A DNA stretch of 64,000 nucleotides from Rhodocyclaceae bacterium (GCA_013791905.1 VMSX01000021.1:1-64000); one strand, 5' to 3'; counted from the first letter of the stretch, positions 33,707-43,408 are shown. Notes: generated by a model from the letters alone, not told the origin. Translations and numbers: made by a program.

Positions 33707-36046
33707 CTATCTCCTCAAAATCAGTCCGCGCGTTTTTTCCTCGCGACCGTTCGGATGCTGCGATTGGAAGGTGACAAGCTCCACCTCTGCCAGATCCACC
33801 AGATGCGCTACGGCGTCATCGAAGTCACGTTTCGCCAGCTTGCTGGCGCGCATCACCATCGAGTACGGAGCGATGCCCTTACGGATCATTACCTGTTCAT
33901 GCCGCTTCTGGGGCTTAAAGTCTCCAGCGACCGCACGCTTGATCAGGTTCAATACCCTCTGGGCGTTTGCTTGGGTCTGCCCTCCATGCATGTACTCTCC
34001 GCTGAACCGCAATAGAGCCGCGTCTGATGCGAGAACTAGTTGCGCTGCCCACGCCACATGCTCAAGCGTAATCATGGGTACGTGGGGGCTATCCCAGACC
34101 GCCAGCACGCCGGCCACGCGCTCACACTTTTCGCAAGAACGGGCCAGCAGCGCCATAGCAAATGCCGATTTTGCGTTCTGACGTTGTTGCTCGAAATCGA
34201 CCATCAACTCGTCCAGCCGGATCTCCGCTGCTGGATCGATCTGGATCGAAATGCAATCGACCTCCTCCTTATCACCTAAAAGCATCTCCAGAGAAACAGC
34301 TTGGCGCACAGCATCGGCGGCGTTCGCAGCACTATCTGGAAGCGCCCATGATTGATTAACGCGACGAGGTGTAACCCCCGGCTGGCCGAAGGCAAAAACG
34401 AATCGACCGAGAAGGCCATCCTCGATATTGCTGATGCCCACGGCTTCACCAAGCTTCTCCGGCGTCGCAAACCCGAGAAGGCTCACAACTGGATTCCGAA
34501 TAACGCGCGACGGAATTGCTCCTTTAGTGGCTGCGCGGATACGAGTATGGTAATTGTTCCGCGATGCCGAAAAGAGCTGCAAAAGCGTGCCCGCTAGCTC
34601 GATCAAGTGTGGCGGCGCCTTGCCGCTGTTGATTGCTGCGAAGAAGTGGGCAATTTCATCGAGAGCAATAAGCGTCCCTGTGTGGCTTACCAGGCAATCC
34701 TCTAGACCAGGACCAGAAGCCGGCTTGCCGATGAGCGAGCCGCCGGACGCTTTGCAGATGGTCGTAGCAATCGAACGTGGCTGATCTTTCCCTTCCCCGG
34801 TTCCCGCGACACCGCAGCCATAGAGGTTTAACCGCATCCCGCTGGGCAGGCTGTAGATACCGCTGCAAGATGCGGCCATCCCGATCAACGCAGACAAGGT
34901 ACAGAGGTAAGGCTGCGGTTTGTTGGAAACCGCCAACGCAGACCTCACCACATCGGTCATAATGCCACGAAAGGGCAGTGGATATGCCGCGTCAAGCGTG
35001 GCCAGGCTGTCAGCATCCACTCGGGCCGGGTCAGCAGGATCTGACGGTGACAGCCCTTCATCCAGGCATTCGAAGTCGCCGACATCGGCAATATGCGCAC
35101 CTCTCGGATTGCGCGCCGGGTTAATCCATCCCGATCTCTGTGCCTCAGCAAAGACCGCTTGGTATCCCGTGCTTGTCGGCCTGAAGGATTCCCACGTGGA
35201 CGGGTCTTTCTCTGAGTCAAACTTGGAAGATTTTGTGGACCACTCCAGCCAAAGATCTCGCCCTACATCTCCCAGCGGCTTGAGCGCCATTCCCATTCTC
35301 ACCCACAGTGAGCGATCATCGGCACTCATTGATTGAAGGGCGCTACGCAGATCTTCCACGGTCTGATCTGTCACGGGTGCGCCCACTGCCGACGGTGGCG
35401 ACAACGCCCTACCGTCCTTGCCGGACGACCCCCCGTGCGACTTGCTTATTGCAATCTCGTCGAGATTATCCAACTGATCAATGCAAGTCCCGTCGTCAGG
35501 ATCGTCAAACGTCACCAGCACATGGTAGTGATTCGTCGGCGTTGCGCCGAAAAAGTAACCTTGCGACAGGGTGAATGATTCACCAGCAAGCACCCCACCC
35601 AGAGCACCGTTGAGCCAACCCATAAAGCGCTGTCGTTGTTCGGGTGCATGAGGTCTGCTCAGCGGGCAAACGGCTCGCCAGCGCGGCTTTTCCGGGGTAC
35701 TGCTGGGGCTTGGATACAGTGCTGCGCGGATTCCGTGGCGCTCCAATTGCTCTTTGGCAGTCGCCATCGACATGACCTCGCCGTCATAGTCCGCCTCCAA
35801 GCCGGTGACGGTCACCACGTTGGCGTTGTGGCGCAGTGAGCCTTTTTCGGAACGCTTATCTCCAAATGTCGCCAGCTTGAGCCAGGGGCATTGTTTCTTC
35901 GCGGGGAATGTGCCAACCGTTTTCAGCCGTTCGATAAATTCCAACCATGACCCGCTATGTTTATTCATAGTCTTGCCGGTTTTATTCGGCAGCTCAGTCC
36001 ATGTCAGGTTTTCTACCTCAAGCCGGCGAGGGATGGGCTCATTCAT
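33707..36046 (-). CDS. primase with PriCT-2 domain and C-terminal ATPase-like region
   Basis: This 779-residue replication protein has an N-terminal primase-polymerase-like region with acidic residues in GLEADYDGE (82-90). A PriCT-2 domain near residues 228-298 (LRSALQSMSADDRSLWVRMG, then FDSEKDPSTWESF) follows. The C-terminal half resembles DUF3987-type proteins, with GCGVAGTGEGKDQ in the place of a P-loop. It probably starts replication of the mobile element. ATG 36046 overlaps the stop of the 64-residue gene; an in-frame start at 36139 would lie inside that gene. Confidence 0.82.
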   Translation of the reverse strand: MNEPIPRRLEVENLTWTELPNKTGKTMNKHSGSWLEFIERLKTVGTFPAKKQCPWLKLATFGDKRSEKGSLRHNANVVTVTGLEADYDGEVMSMATAKEQLERHGIRAALYPSPSSTPEKPRWRAVCPLSRPHAPEQRQRFMGWLNGALGGVLAGESFTLSQGYFFGATPTNHYHVLVTFDDPDDGTCIDQLDNLDEIAISKSHGGSSGKDGRALSPPSAVGAPVTDQTVEDLRSALQSMSADDRSLWVRMGMALKPLGDVGRDLWLEWSTKSSKFDSEKDPSTWESFRPTSTGYQAVFAEAQRSGWINPARNPRGAHIADVGDFECLDEGLSPSDPADPARVDADSLATLDAAYPLPFRGIMTDVVRSALAVSNKPQPYLCTLSALIGMAASCSGIYSLPSGMRLNLYGCGVAGTGEGKDQPRSIATTICKASGGSLIGKPASGPGLEDCLVSHTGTLIALDEIAHFFAAINSGKAPPHLIELAGTLLQLFSASRNNYHTRIRAATKGAIPSRVIRNPVVSLLGFATPEKLGEAVGISNIEDGLLGRFVFAFGQPGVTPRRVNQSWALPDSAANAADAVRQAVSLEMLLGDKEEVDCISIQIDPAAEIRLDELMVDFEQQRQNAKSAFAMALLARSCEKCERVAGVLAVWDSPHVPMITLEHVAWAAQLVLASDAALLRFSGEYMHGGQTQANAQRVLNLIKRAVAGDFKPQKRHEQVMIRKGIAPYSMVMRASKLAKRDFDDAVAHLVDLAEVELVTFQSQHPNGREEKTRGLILRR

Positions 36047-36233
36047 GTCCGACGCCCACGTTCTTCCACTGCCGACGTAGCGCTTTATCCAATAGCCGGC
36101 GCAGTTGCCGCGAGTTGAGGGGCCGCACGTTGCAGTCACTGCCGACTACCGTGCCATCCGGTAGGCAAACCAACTGCCCACGCTTTCCGGACGCGAGACC
36201 GATCAATGTGTGCTTTTCGATTGGGCGGATCAT
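36039..36233 (-). CDS. small hypothetical protein of the replication operon
   Basis: This 64-residue basic protein contains GQLVCLPDGTVVGSDCNVRP and LRRLLDKALRRQW. Its start overlaps the upstream gene by four bases and its stop overlaps the primase start by eight, so it fits exactly between two genes of one message. No family is recognised. Confidence 0.65.
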   Translation of the reverse strand: MIRPIEKHTLIGLASGKRGQLVCLPDGTVVGSDCNVRPLNSRQLRRLLDKALRRQWKNVGVGHE

Positions 36234-36595
36234 ACGGAACCTTTGCCTGGCGGTGGGAAAAGCAGATCACGCTTGGTGCCCACAGAAGATTTGACAAGCG
36301 TGAACCACATTCTCAGCAGCTCCTTGTCGGTAAGCCATGCGCCGACGCCCCACGTCTTGGTACGCTTTCCTGGCGCTCCCCGGCGAACCATAATTAAATC
36401 AACTTCTGGATTGTTTGGGTATTCCCCTGGAAAGGCCGAACGCAGGCGGAAGTCACGAAGTGGATTGGATCGAAACCATTTGGCGTCATCTTTTTTCCAT
36501 GGATGACCAGATGCCGAACTAGTGCGATCGGCTCCTTTGTCGTTGGTGGCGCCTAAGACGTTCTTTAGCGTTATTTGATTTGGGGGCGTCTTCAC
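36230..36595 (-). CDS. hypothetical protein of the replication operon
   Basis: This 121-residue protein has the central stretch FRSNPLRDFRLRSAFPGEYP and GAPGKRTKTWGVGAWLTDKE, with no known domain. It overlaps the excisionase-like gene and the 64-residue gene by four bases each, which strongly supports it as coding. Confidence 0.65.
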   Translation of the reverse strand: MKTPPNQITLKNVLGATNDKGADRTSSASGHPWKKDDAKWFRSNPLRDFRLRSAFPGEYPNNPEVDLIMVRRGAPGKRTKTWGVGAWLTDKELLRMWFTLVKSSVGTKRDLLFPPPGKGSV

Positions 36596-36819
36596 TTTGC
36601 GCTCCCGTTTAGTAGTGCCGCAATTTCAGCCACCGACCACAAGAGGCGGTTGCCAAACTTGATGGGCCGGATGCCGAAGCACTCGCCTGTCAGGCAGTAG
36701 TTCTTACGGATTGTTTGACTGGCTCGGTTTGCCGCGCGGGCAAATTCGGCAGTCTGTATGTGGTCGCGGCCGGCAGCGATCGTTGCGAGAGCTTCGGGAA
36801 TTTCGGTTTGCATCGCCAT
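36592..36819 (-). CDS. excisionase/AlpA-like helix-turn-helix protein
   Basis: This 75-residue protein has a winged-helix or MerR-like pattern: QTAEFARAANRASQTIRKNY, GIRPIKFGNRLLWSVAEIAA. Small proteins of this type direct excision or switch on integrases of satellite elements. An AAAGGAG site lies eight bases before ATG 36819. It is the first gene of a four-gene operon ending in the primase. The repeats at 36908-36940 upstream may be its binding sites. Confidence 0.75.
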   Translation of the reverse strand: MAMQTEIPEALATIAAGRDHIQTAEFARAANRASQTIRKNYCLTGECFGIRPIKFGNRLLWSVAEIAALLNGSAK

Positions 36820-36907
36820 GGTGAGTCTCCTTTCCGCGTGTTTCGCGGCATTAATCGAGACTTCATTGTGATGATGCGAACGGAGTAACTCTATTTAGGC
36901 GAAATAC

Positions 36908-36940
36908 TGGCGGAAAGGTGGCGGAAAAGTGGCGAAAGTC
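36908..36940 (-). repeat. three tandem 11-bp repeats upstream of the excisionase-like gene
   Basis: TGGCGGAAAGG, TGGCGGAAAAG and TGGCGAAAGTC follow one another without spacing. A fourth related copy (GCGGCGGAAAAGCGG) lies near 36971-36985. The 11-bp period equals about one helical turn, as in iterons or operator arrays. Confidence 0.5.
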
Positions 36941-36990
36941 TGACGGATAGAGGCTTAGATGGCATCAAGCTGCGGCGGAAAAGCGGCGAT

Positions 36991-37731
36991 TTATTCGAGA
37001 TCGCCGGTCACTAGGTGTTCTGATCCACGCGAGCGGTCAGGAAGGTTCTTTGCAAGAACGCGGCGACAACGGGCCAAATCCCAGCCGTTGTTTCCTTTTC
37101 TAACAAACCAGATGCCGGCGAGGTAGGGGTTAAACATCGCGCGGCCTTCACGAGCAGCACACAATCCGTTTCTGGCTGCGCGCTCCGCCCATATTTTCCA
37201 TTTTGCATCGGCAGGAAACATTTTTTCCAGTGCGGCCACGGTCACGGAATCGAATAATCGTGCAAATTGGGTGCCCACCTCTTCACTAATGGGGGGGCTG
37301 TTGGCATCCTGCTCAGGCTCCTCATCCTCAGTCGCATCGCCGCCTGTGCTCGACTCCGCATCCCCCTGTGCTGCTGGATCAGGAAATCGCCATTGAATTC
37401 GCGGCTCATTCTCTTCAAGCCACCTATTCAAGTCATCCGAGAATATTTCCAAAGTTGCGACAAATGAATTGGTCTCATCCCATCGCAGCATTTGGCCCAT
37501 CGTATAGACGGGCAAGCTCCTATCCCGCGCAGCAAGTATCAAGCGTTCTTCCAATTGGGGCACGCTCACACCTGGCCCAGCAGCTGCTGCAATCAACCTT
37601 GCCGCAACATAAAAGGGATAGCGGCCTGATCTACGCGCCTCAGCAAGTTGTATTGCGTACACTTCTTCTTCGGCCTTCATGACATCTATATCCAGCCATG
37701 TTTGAGCAGTTCCAGGGAGACGAACATTCAT
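36991..37731 (-). CDS. hypothetical protein of the integrase module
   Basis: This 246-residue protein has two halves separated by an acidic linker (AESSTGGDATEDEEPEQDAN). The C-terminal half (FNPYLAGIWFVRKGNNGWDL, then ARCRRVLAKNLPDRSRGSEH) looks well folded. ATG 37731 follows an AAGGA site at a six-base distance. It lies just downstream of the integrase on the same strand. The function is unknown; regulation or packaging for the element is possible. Confidence 0.65.
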   Translation of the reverse strand: MNVRLPGTAQTWLDIDVMKAEEEVYAIQLAEARRSGRYPFYVAARLIAAAAGPGVSVPQLEERLILAARDRSLPVYTMGQMLRWDETNSFVATLEIFSDDLNRWLEENEPRIQWRFPDPAAQGDAESSTGGDATEDEEPEQDANSPPISEEVGTQFARLFDSVTVAALEKMFPADAKWKIWAERAARNGLCAAREGRAMFNPYLAGIWFVRKGNNGWDLARCRRVLAKNLPDRSRGSEHLVTGDLE

Positions 37732-37834
37732 AGCAATCCTTCCGATGCAACCTTCAATTTCAGGAGCCACGCCAGCCGGGTGAAGGTTCCCGGTGTTCCC
37801 TCCGTCGAGGTAGGCGCAGCTTTACTCTGTCAGG

Positions 37835-39238
37835 CTATGCAACCTCACGCAAACCCGGCTTTGCCTGCTTGTCTGCCTGCTTGAATTCGATGCCAGCCTG
37901 CTCCAACGTCCAAGCCTCGATACGGGTATGCCACATGCGCAGCAAGTCCAGGGGGCGCACCTTGTAGTGCTTTTCAGCTGTTGCGCTGGGCTTGTGTCCC
38001 ATGATTTGCGCCACGACACCGGCAGGACACTCAACCCACTCTGTCAGCGTACCGAATGAACGGCGCAAACCGTGCAGGGTAAGGGCAGGAAGACCGGCAG
38101 CGGTCAACGCTTTGTTGTGGTTGATGCGCGGTTCTTGGAGTCTGCCTGACTTGGCAGTCCGGCTGCTGAATACCCACTCGGACGGCTTCCACTTCGGTTT
38201 CTTTTCGTCCTCGCCCTTTGGCTCTTTCTTGCCTCTGATTTCATCGACCTCTGGCGGGGTGTCGTTTATCTGCTTCAACCTTGTCAGCAAGGATGCGAGA
38301 TAGGGCGTCAGCGGTATGGTGCGCTCACCTTCTACCTTGTCACGTATGGTTAAGCTCTTCCATCGAAAATCCACGTCGTCCCAGCGTAGCCGCGCCATTT
38401 CTTCACGCCGCGCACCGGTCAGCAGCAGGGCCTGGAGATAGACCGATATAACCGGATTGCCTATCTTGCGCACTTCCGTGAACCATGTTGCCAGTTGCTC
38501 ACGCTGCAAACAGTCGGTCTTGGCCTTGGCCTTCGGCAGTACATCGCGGGCCATGCGGCGATTGCAGGCGTCGTCATGCACTAGCCCAACATATTCGGGG
38601 CGGTCAGCACACCACGCAGTGAAGGCCCGCAAAGCGCGATAGGTCTGCGCAGCTTGGGTTGGTGTTTTTGCTGCAAGCGGTTCCAGCCAGGCCCTTACGG
38701 CTTCGGCATTGAGTGCGGACATGCGCAGGGAAAGCAGGGGATACAGCGGCCCAGGTTGAATTGTGTCCGGGTCTCCTTCGCGTTTTCCGCGTGTCCGCTT
38801 CTTGCCACCTGGTTGCACCATGTACAGGTGATTGCGCAAATGGCGCTCGCCCCATTTTGGCGTACGGGCACCGATATACACCTGCCACGCTTCGCCCACG
38901 GTCAAGTCCTTGCGCTGTTCTGCTTGATTGGCAGCGACTACGGCGGCGGCTCGTTCTCTTCTCAACTGGCGCGGATCGATGTCTTGGTCAGTCAGGGTCT
39001 TGAGCTCCGTTGCTTTGGCCTGCGCCTTGCCTATTGACCAAGTGCGGGGGTCGCCTATGGTGATTCGTAAGGTCTTGCCGCACAGGGACGTTTCAAAGAC
39101 ATAGGACTTGGCACCGGCAGCAGTTACTCGTAGGCCCAAGCCGGGTGTCTTGCCGTCCCAATGAATTGTCTGCTGCCTGCCGGGTTCGCACTGGAACCTG
39201 GCTATCCGCTCCGCTGTGAAGTTCGCCCTCTTCGCCAT
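37835..39238 (-). CDS. int: tyrosine integrase, P4-type
   Basis: This 467-residue site-specific recombinase catalyses integration and excision at tRNA-Thr. The N-terminal arm-binding domain is of the P4-integrase type (WDGKTPGLGLRVTAAGAKSY). The catalytic residues visible are R in TGARREEMARL (near 275), HGLRR with H-x-x-R (near 388) and Y in EKHYKV (near 425). It starts 183 bases from the right att site and reads inward. Usually such genes sit next to the intact tRNA; here it is at the opposite end, next to the displaced copy. A GTG at 39247 is an alternative start. Confidence 0.94.
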   Translation of the reverse strand: MAKRANFTAERIARFQCEPGRQQTIHWDGKTPGLGLRVTAAGAKSYVFETSLCGKTLRITIGDPRTWSIGKAQAKATELKTLTDQDIDPRQLRRERAAAVVAANQAEQRKDLTVGEAWQVYIGARTPKWGERHLRNHLYMVQPGGKKRTRGKREGDPDTIQPGPLYPLLSLRMSALNAEAVRAWLEPLAAKTPTQAAQTYRALRAFTAWCADRPEYVGLVHDDACNRRMARDVLPKAKAKTDCLQREQLATWFTEVRKIGNPVISVYLQALLLTGARREEMARLRWDDVDFRWKSLTIRDKVEGERTIPLTPYLASLLTRLKQINDTPPEVDEIRGKKEPKGEDEKKPKWKPSEWVFSSRTAKSGRLQEPRINHNKALTAAGLPALTLHGLRRSFGTLTEWVECPAGVVAQIMGHKPSATAEKHYKVRPLDLLRMWHTRIEAWTLEQAGIEFKQADKQAKPGLREVA

Positions 39239-39420
39239 TTTCCCCACCCTCGAAAACTGCCTACATGGGAAGCCGTGTAGGGACCATGTAGGAATTCTAG
39301 CGCAACAGATGGGAATAGCAAGGAATCATCATCAGGGACAAATAGCCTTGAAACGTAGTATTGGCAAGGCTTTTGCAGAATTAGCGGAATACGAATCAAC
39401 GTGCAGAAATGACAACTTGC

Positions 39421-39470
39421 ACCGCCTTGTAAGCGGTAGGTCCACAGTTCGAGTCCGGGTGTCGGCACCA
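39421..39470 (+). repeat. attR: displaced 3' half of tRNA-Thr
   Basis: This copy matches 16364-16413 at 49 of 50 bases and ends exactly at CCA. It lacks the 5' half of the tRNA, so it is not a gene. Its one difference (A39444) disrupts a T-stem pair, consistent with loss of selection. It marks the right end of the island. Confidence 0.9.
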
Positions 39471-39557
39471 GCATGGCTTGGATAACTCGGAAGGGTGGTT
39501 GGTCACCCCCCCCGTATTTATCGCAATAGCCTCTGCATCCGGCCGTGGTCGCCCGGA

Positions 39558-41165
39558 TTATTTCTGGCGCTGATAGAGAAACCAACGCTCGTTGCGCTCG
39601 CTGGGACGATGGCCTTGCCAGTGCTCTGTCCAGCCAGTGGGCGCTTTCTGGTTTTTGTCACCGGCGACGAGACGCCAGTTGCATTCGTGGGTGCGCGTCG
39701 CGGGTATTGTGCGTAGGCCAATGAAATAGTCGAGCGAAGCTCGCTGTGCCGCCCCGATACCGACGCGCTCGATACAGCCGGTCTCTTTGGGTAACGCAGT
39801 CTGGAGCGAAAGCGCGACCGCACGATACGACTTGCCGTGGTCGATCCACGATAGCCAGAGCATGGTCACGAGGACCCACAAGAGTGTCGTGCCTGACGCC
39901 CAGCGCAGGGTGGGGCGCCAACTGGCGCGGCGCAAGGACCATGACAGCATCCAGAGCAGGGAAATCACGATAGCAGTGACGATAGCAAAAGTCGAGTAGT
40001 CGACAACGTGGCCTGGCGCAAGTTTTTCGAAGTTGTTGGCGATTTTGGGTGGCCAATTGAGTGCCTGTGCACTGGCACCCAGCCAGATCAGCACGGCGAA
40101 GATGCTGAAGGTGGTCATGCCGAACCAGTCGAATGCGTTGGCCGCGCCGCGCCGCAGGCGGTCAACTCCCGATGCGGCCAGCAGTGTGAGCGGGAGCAGC
40201 AAGGGGAAGACAGCCAGTGTGCGCGACGATCCGGTGAGAAACCATGCCGACGCAAGCAGCATGCCCAGCAAGGGAATGGCCAGTGGGGCCAACTGGTGAC
40301 GATGAAGCCAGAGACTCCAGATGGCTATGGGCAGCACTGGCCATGCTGCCCAGATCAACAGCTCGAGATGCCTGCCTTCCGGGATGCCGCGGGCAAGCGT
40401 GGCTTCGGCGATTTCGTTTTGCCACCACTGCAACCAATTTGCCCACAGTTCAGGCGCTTGGCTCAACAACATGATGGGCCAGGCGGCGATAAGCGGCAGG
40501 GCGACGAGTAGCGCCAGAACAAGACTCTTCCAGTCGCGCCGGAAAATCGGCGCTGGCAGGACGGCGCCTGCCATGATCAGGCCGACCAGTCCGTGCGCCG
40601 GAAAGGCCAGGCCGAGGCCTACCCCAAGCATTAGCGCTCCGCGTAATGGCACGCCGTGCGCTGGCCCCTGCAGGATCAGGCCGCCACCCCAATAGGCGAG
40701 GGCGGCAAACGCGAGCCCTGCCACAGCGGGCTGCGCCTCGTGGAGTGGCAGCAACAGACCGAGGGTGCCGATGGCCAGTAATGGCGCGGAGCGGCTGGCG
40801 GCTTCACCGTGGAGTGCGCGTGCCGCACCTGCCAGTGCGAACAGGAACAGTGCACCGAACAGGGTGGTGGCCAATCGTGCGGCGTTGTGAAAGTCGAGCA
40901 GGCCACCGAAAGCCTGTCCCAGCAAGGCGGCTACCCAATGATAGAGCGGGGCAGTGTGCGGCCAGGGCTCACCGGCGATATGGGGGAACAGCCAATTGCC
41001 GTGTGTCGAAAAGCCGTGGGCGATGCCGATATGGATCGCGTCCTCGGTTTTCCATGGGTCGTGTCCCATGACGCCCGCCAGCAGGAAGAGCGCGGCCAGC
41101 AACATAAGCGCTGCGAGGGGCAGGCGCGGAGAGTTGCTCTGTTTATTGAATGGGCCGTAAATCAT
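39558..41165 (-). CDS. GT39/ArnT-like membrane glycosyltransferase
   Basis: This 535-residue polytopic inner-membrane protein has about 11 hydrophobic segments. A first periplasmic loop contains DPWKTEDAIHIGIAHGF and FPHIAGEPWPHTAPLYHWVA, the arrangement found in GT-C enzymes of the ArnT/PMT type that use lipid-linked sugars. Substrate and acceptor are unknown. A dispersed-repeat copy lies inside it (40543-40566) and encodes part of a loop, VLPAPIFRRD. It starts at the left edge of the core region right of the island. Confidence 0.8.
   Translation of the reverse strand: MIYGPFNKQSNSPRLPLAALMLLAALFLLAGVMGHDPWKTEDAIHIGIAHGFSTHGNWLFPHIAGEPWPHTAPLYHWVAALLGQAFGGLLDFHNAARLATTLFGALFLFALAGAARALHGEAASRSAPLLAIGTLGLLLPLHEAQPAVAGLAFAALAYWGGGLILQGPAHGVPLRGALMLGVGLGLAFPAHGLVGLIMAGAVLPAPIFRRDWKSLVLALLVALPLIAAWPIMLLSQAPELWANWLQWWQNEIAEATLARGIPEGRHLELLIWAAWPVLPIAIWSLWLHRHQLAPLAIPLLGMLLASAWFLTGSSRTLAVFPLLLPLTLLAASGVDRLRRGAANAFDWFGMTTFSIFAVLIWLGASAQALNWPPKIANNFEKLAPGHVVDYSTFAIVTAIVISLLWMLSWSLRRASWRPTLRWASGTTLLWVLVTMLWLSWIDHGKSYRAVALSLQTALPKETGCIERVGIGAAQRASLDYFIGLRTIPATRTHECNWRLVAGDKNQKAPTGWTEHWQGHRPSERNERWFLYQRQK
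40543..40566 (+). repeat. dispersed repeat copy in the GT39-like gene
   Basis: It reads AATCGGCGCTGGCAGGACGG, two changes from the consensus. It encodes VLPAPIF in a loop between membrane helices. Confidence 0.65.
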
Positions 41166-41210
41166 GCGCCGGGTATTGTGATGCTATTCAGGAAAGGCAA
41201 CCGCGATGGC

Positions 41211-41240
41211 AAAAAAGAAAAGGCAGCCGAAGCTGCCTTT
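41211..41240 (-). terminator. Rho-independent terminator after rpmE
   Basis: On the minus strand, AAAGGCAGC, a TTCG tetraloop and GCTGCCTTT are followed by TCTTTTTT. The UUCG loop makes the hairpin very stable. It lies 20 bases beyond the rpmE stop. Confidence 0.9.
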
Positions 41241-41260
41241 AGTTCTATCCCGTCGAGCGA

Positions 41261-41479
41261 TCAGGCAGCGGCGCCGGGGCGCTTGCCGTATTTCTGGCGG
41301 AAGCGCTCGACGCGGCCAGCCGTGTCGATGATCTTCTGCTTGCCGGTGTAGAACGGGTGGCAGGCCGAGCACACTTCGATGTGCAACGGTTTGCTGTTGG
41401 TCGAGCAGGTATTGAACTTGTTGCCGCAGCTACAAGTTACCTCGATCTCGTTGTACTTCGGGTGGATGCCTTCTTTCAT
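41261..41479 (-). CDS. rpmE: 50S ribosomal protein L31 (zinc-binding type)
   Basis: This 72-residue protein starts [20 protein letters not shown] and has the Cys pairs CSC and CSAC of the zinc-containing L31, so it is not the zinc-independent ykgM paralogue. ATG 41479 is chosen by family length; the in-frame start at 41584 adds unrelated residues. It follows rho by 111 bases on the same strand. Confidence 0.96.
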   Translation of the reverse strand: MKEGIHPKYNEIEVTCSCGNKFNTCSTNSKPLHIEVCSACHPFYTGKQKIIDTAGRVERFRQKYGKRPGAAA

Positions 41480-41590
41480 TATCTTGTCCTCAAATCCATC
41501 AATGCCAATTGGTGCTCGCGGGTAACGCTTGAATTCACACTGCGTAGGGTCGCGCATTATCCAGAAAAACAGCGGAGAAATCAACCGTAA

Positions 41591-42853
41591 TCAGTTACCG
41601 CGGCGCATGGAGTCAAAGAATTCCGCGTTGTTCTTGGTGGCCTTGACCTTGTCGAGCAGAAATTCGGTGGCCTCAAGGTCGTCCAGCCCGTAAAGTAATT
41701 TGCGCAATACCCAGACCTTTTGCAGCACGTCTTTCTCCATCAGCAGTTCCTCGCGGCGCGTGCCGGAGCGGTTGACGTTGATCGAGGGATAGACGCGTTT
41801 TTCGGCCATCTTGCGGTCGAGGTGGATTTCCAGGTTGCCGGTGCCCTTGAATTCCTCGTAGATCACTTCATCCATGCGGCTGCCGGTGTCGACCAGTGCG
41901 GTGGCGATGATGGTCAGCGAACCGCCTTCCTCGATGTTGCGGGCGGCGCCAAAGAAGCGCTTGGGCTTCTGCAGGGCGTTGGCGTCCACGCCGCCGGTCA
42001 GCACCTTGCCGGAGGCCGGTTGCACGGTGTTGTAGGCGCGCGCCAGGCGGGTGATCGAGTCAAGCAGGATGACAACATCCTTCTTGTGTTCGGTGAGGCG
42101 CTTGGCTTTTTCGATGACCATCTCGGCGACCTGCACATGGCGCGTGGCTGGTTCGTCGAAGGTGGAGGCGACGACTTCGCCGCGCACCGTGCGCGTCATT
42201 TCCGTCACTTCCTCGGGGCGTTCGTCGATCAGCATGACGATCAGCACTGCGTCGGGATGGTTGGCCGCGATGGCATGCGCGATGTGCTGCAGCATCACCG
42301 TCTTGCCGCTTTTCGGCGCAGAGACCAGGAGGCCGCGCTGGCCCTTGCCGATCGGCGCGATGATGTCGATGATGCGGCTGGTGGTGTTTTCTTCGGCGCG
42401 AATCTCGCGCTCCAGGCGCAGGTGCTCGGTCGGGTGCAGCGGCGTCAGGTTCTCGAACAGGATCTTGTTCTTGCAGGCCTCGGGCGACTCGTAATTGACC
42501 TTGTCAAGCTTGACCAGCGCGAAATAGCGTTCGCCGTCCTTCGGGGTGCGAATCTCACCCTCGACGGTGTCGCCGGTGCGCAGATTGAAGCGGCGGATCT
42601 GCGAGGGCGAAACGTAGATGTCGTCCGGGTTGGCGAGATAGGAGGTGTCCGATGAGCGCAGGAAGCCATAGCCATCCGACATGACTTCGAGAACGCCGTC
42701 GCCGAAAACGGTTTCACCCTGTTTTGCCTGATTCTTGAGCAAGGCGAAGATCAGTTCCTGCTTGCGCAGGCGGTTGGCGCCTTCGATGCCGTCTGTGGCA
42801 GCCATTTCGAGCAGTTTGCTGACGTGGTGGTTCTTCAGTTCGGAAAGGTGCAT
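41591..42853 (-). CDS. rho: transcription termination factor Rho
   Basis: Rho is a hexameric RNA-dependent ATPase that ends transcription. The 420-residue protein starts [18 protein letters not shown], has the cold-shock-like RNA-binding domain ([20 protein letters not shown]), Walker [11 protein letters not shown] and Walker [17 protein letters not shown] 42853 gives the usual length; a longer frame to 42961 is not supported. The 180-base leader between trxA and rho (42854-43033) may carry rho autoregulation, as in other bacteria, but no specific structure was assigned. Confidence 0.97.
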   Translation of the reverse strand: MHLSELKNHHVSKLLEMAATDGIEGANRLRKQELIFALLKNQAKQGETVFGDGVLEVMSDGYGFLRSSDTSYLANPDDIYVSPSQIRRFNLRTGDTVEGEIRTPKDGERYFALVKLDKVNYESPEACKNKILFENLTPLHPTEHLRLEREIRAEENTTSRIIDIIAPIGKGQRGLLVSAPKSGKTVMLQHIAHAIAANHPDAVLIVMLIDERPEEVTEMTRTVRGEVVASTFDEPATRHVQVAEMVIEKAKRLTEHKKDVVILLDSITRLARAYNTVQPASGKVLTGGVDANALQKPKRFFGAARNIEEGGSLTIIATALVDTGSRMDEVIYEEFKGTGNLEIHLDRKMAEKRVYPSINVNRSGTRREELLMEKDVLQKVWVLRKLLYGLDDLEATEFLLDKVKATKNNAEFFDSMRRGN

Positions 42854-43033
42854 GGCTGTGCCTGGAGACGCGAGCGGTAAACGCCCGGGGGGAATTTGAA
42901 AGCGGGGTACGGGGAGGGGGAGACTGTGCTGCGGGATTGCGCCAGAGCTAGGTTGGCGCAACCCGAAATCGTTGGCGGGGTATGTGTGTAGAGCTAACCC
43001 GTACCGCGAGATTCCGGGCGGACTGTAGCGGGA

Positions 43034-43360
43034 TCAGAGGTTACTGTCAATGAAAGCCGTCAACTGCGATTTGGAAAGTGCACCAACCTTGGTGGCTTCA
43101 ACGTTGCCACCCTTGAACAAGATCAGGGTCGGAATGCCGCGAATGCCAAACTCGCCGGGCGTTTTGGGATTTTCATCGATATTCAGCTTGGCAACCTTCA
43201 GTCGGCCGCTGTAATCCTTGGCTACTTCTTCAAGAATTGGCGCGATCATCTTGCAGGGGCCGCACCATTCCGCCCAGTAATCAACCAGGACCGGGACGGA
43301 GGATTCCAGAACGTCGCTCTTGAAGCTGGAATCGGTGACGTGTTGGATGTGTTCGCTCAT
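43034..43360 (-). CDS. trxA: thioredoxin
   Basis: This is a 108-residue small dithiol reductase with the active site WCGPCK near residues 32-37 and the cis-proline region [12 protein letters not shown]. It reduces protein disulfides in the cytoplasm. It lies upstream of rho, a common arrangement in proteobacteria, and downstream of the panD relic. Confidence 0.97.
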   Translation of the reverse strand: MSEHIQHVTDSSFKSDVLESSVPVLVDYWAEWCGPCKMIAPILEEVAKDYSGRLKVAKLNIDENPKTPGEFGIRGIPTLILFKGGNVEATKVGALSKSQLTAFIDSNL

Positions 43361-43408
43361 GAGTTCCTCTTAAGTAAGGTGTCGTTCGTGGGGAATCGTA
43401 GCAGAAAA

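Noticed and set aside
39421-39470. Second tRNA-Thr gene
   Set aside because: Only the 3' half is present, with no D-arm or 5' acceptor strand, so it is an attachment-site duplicate.
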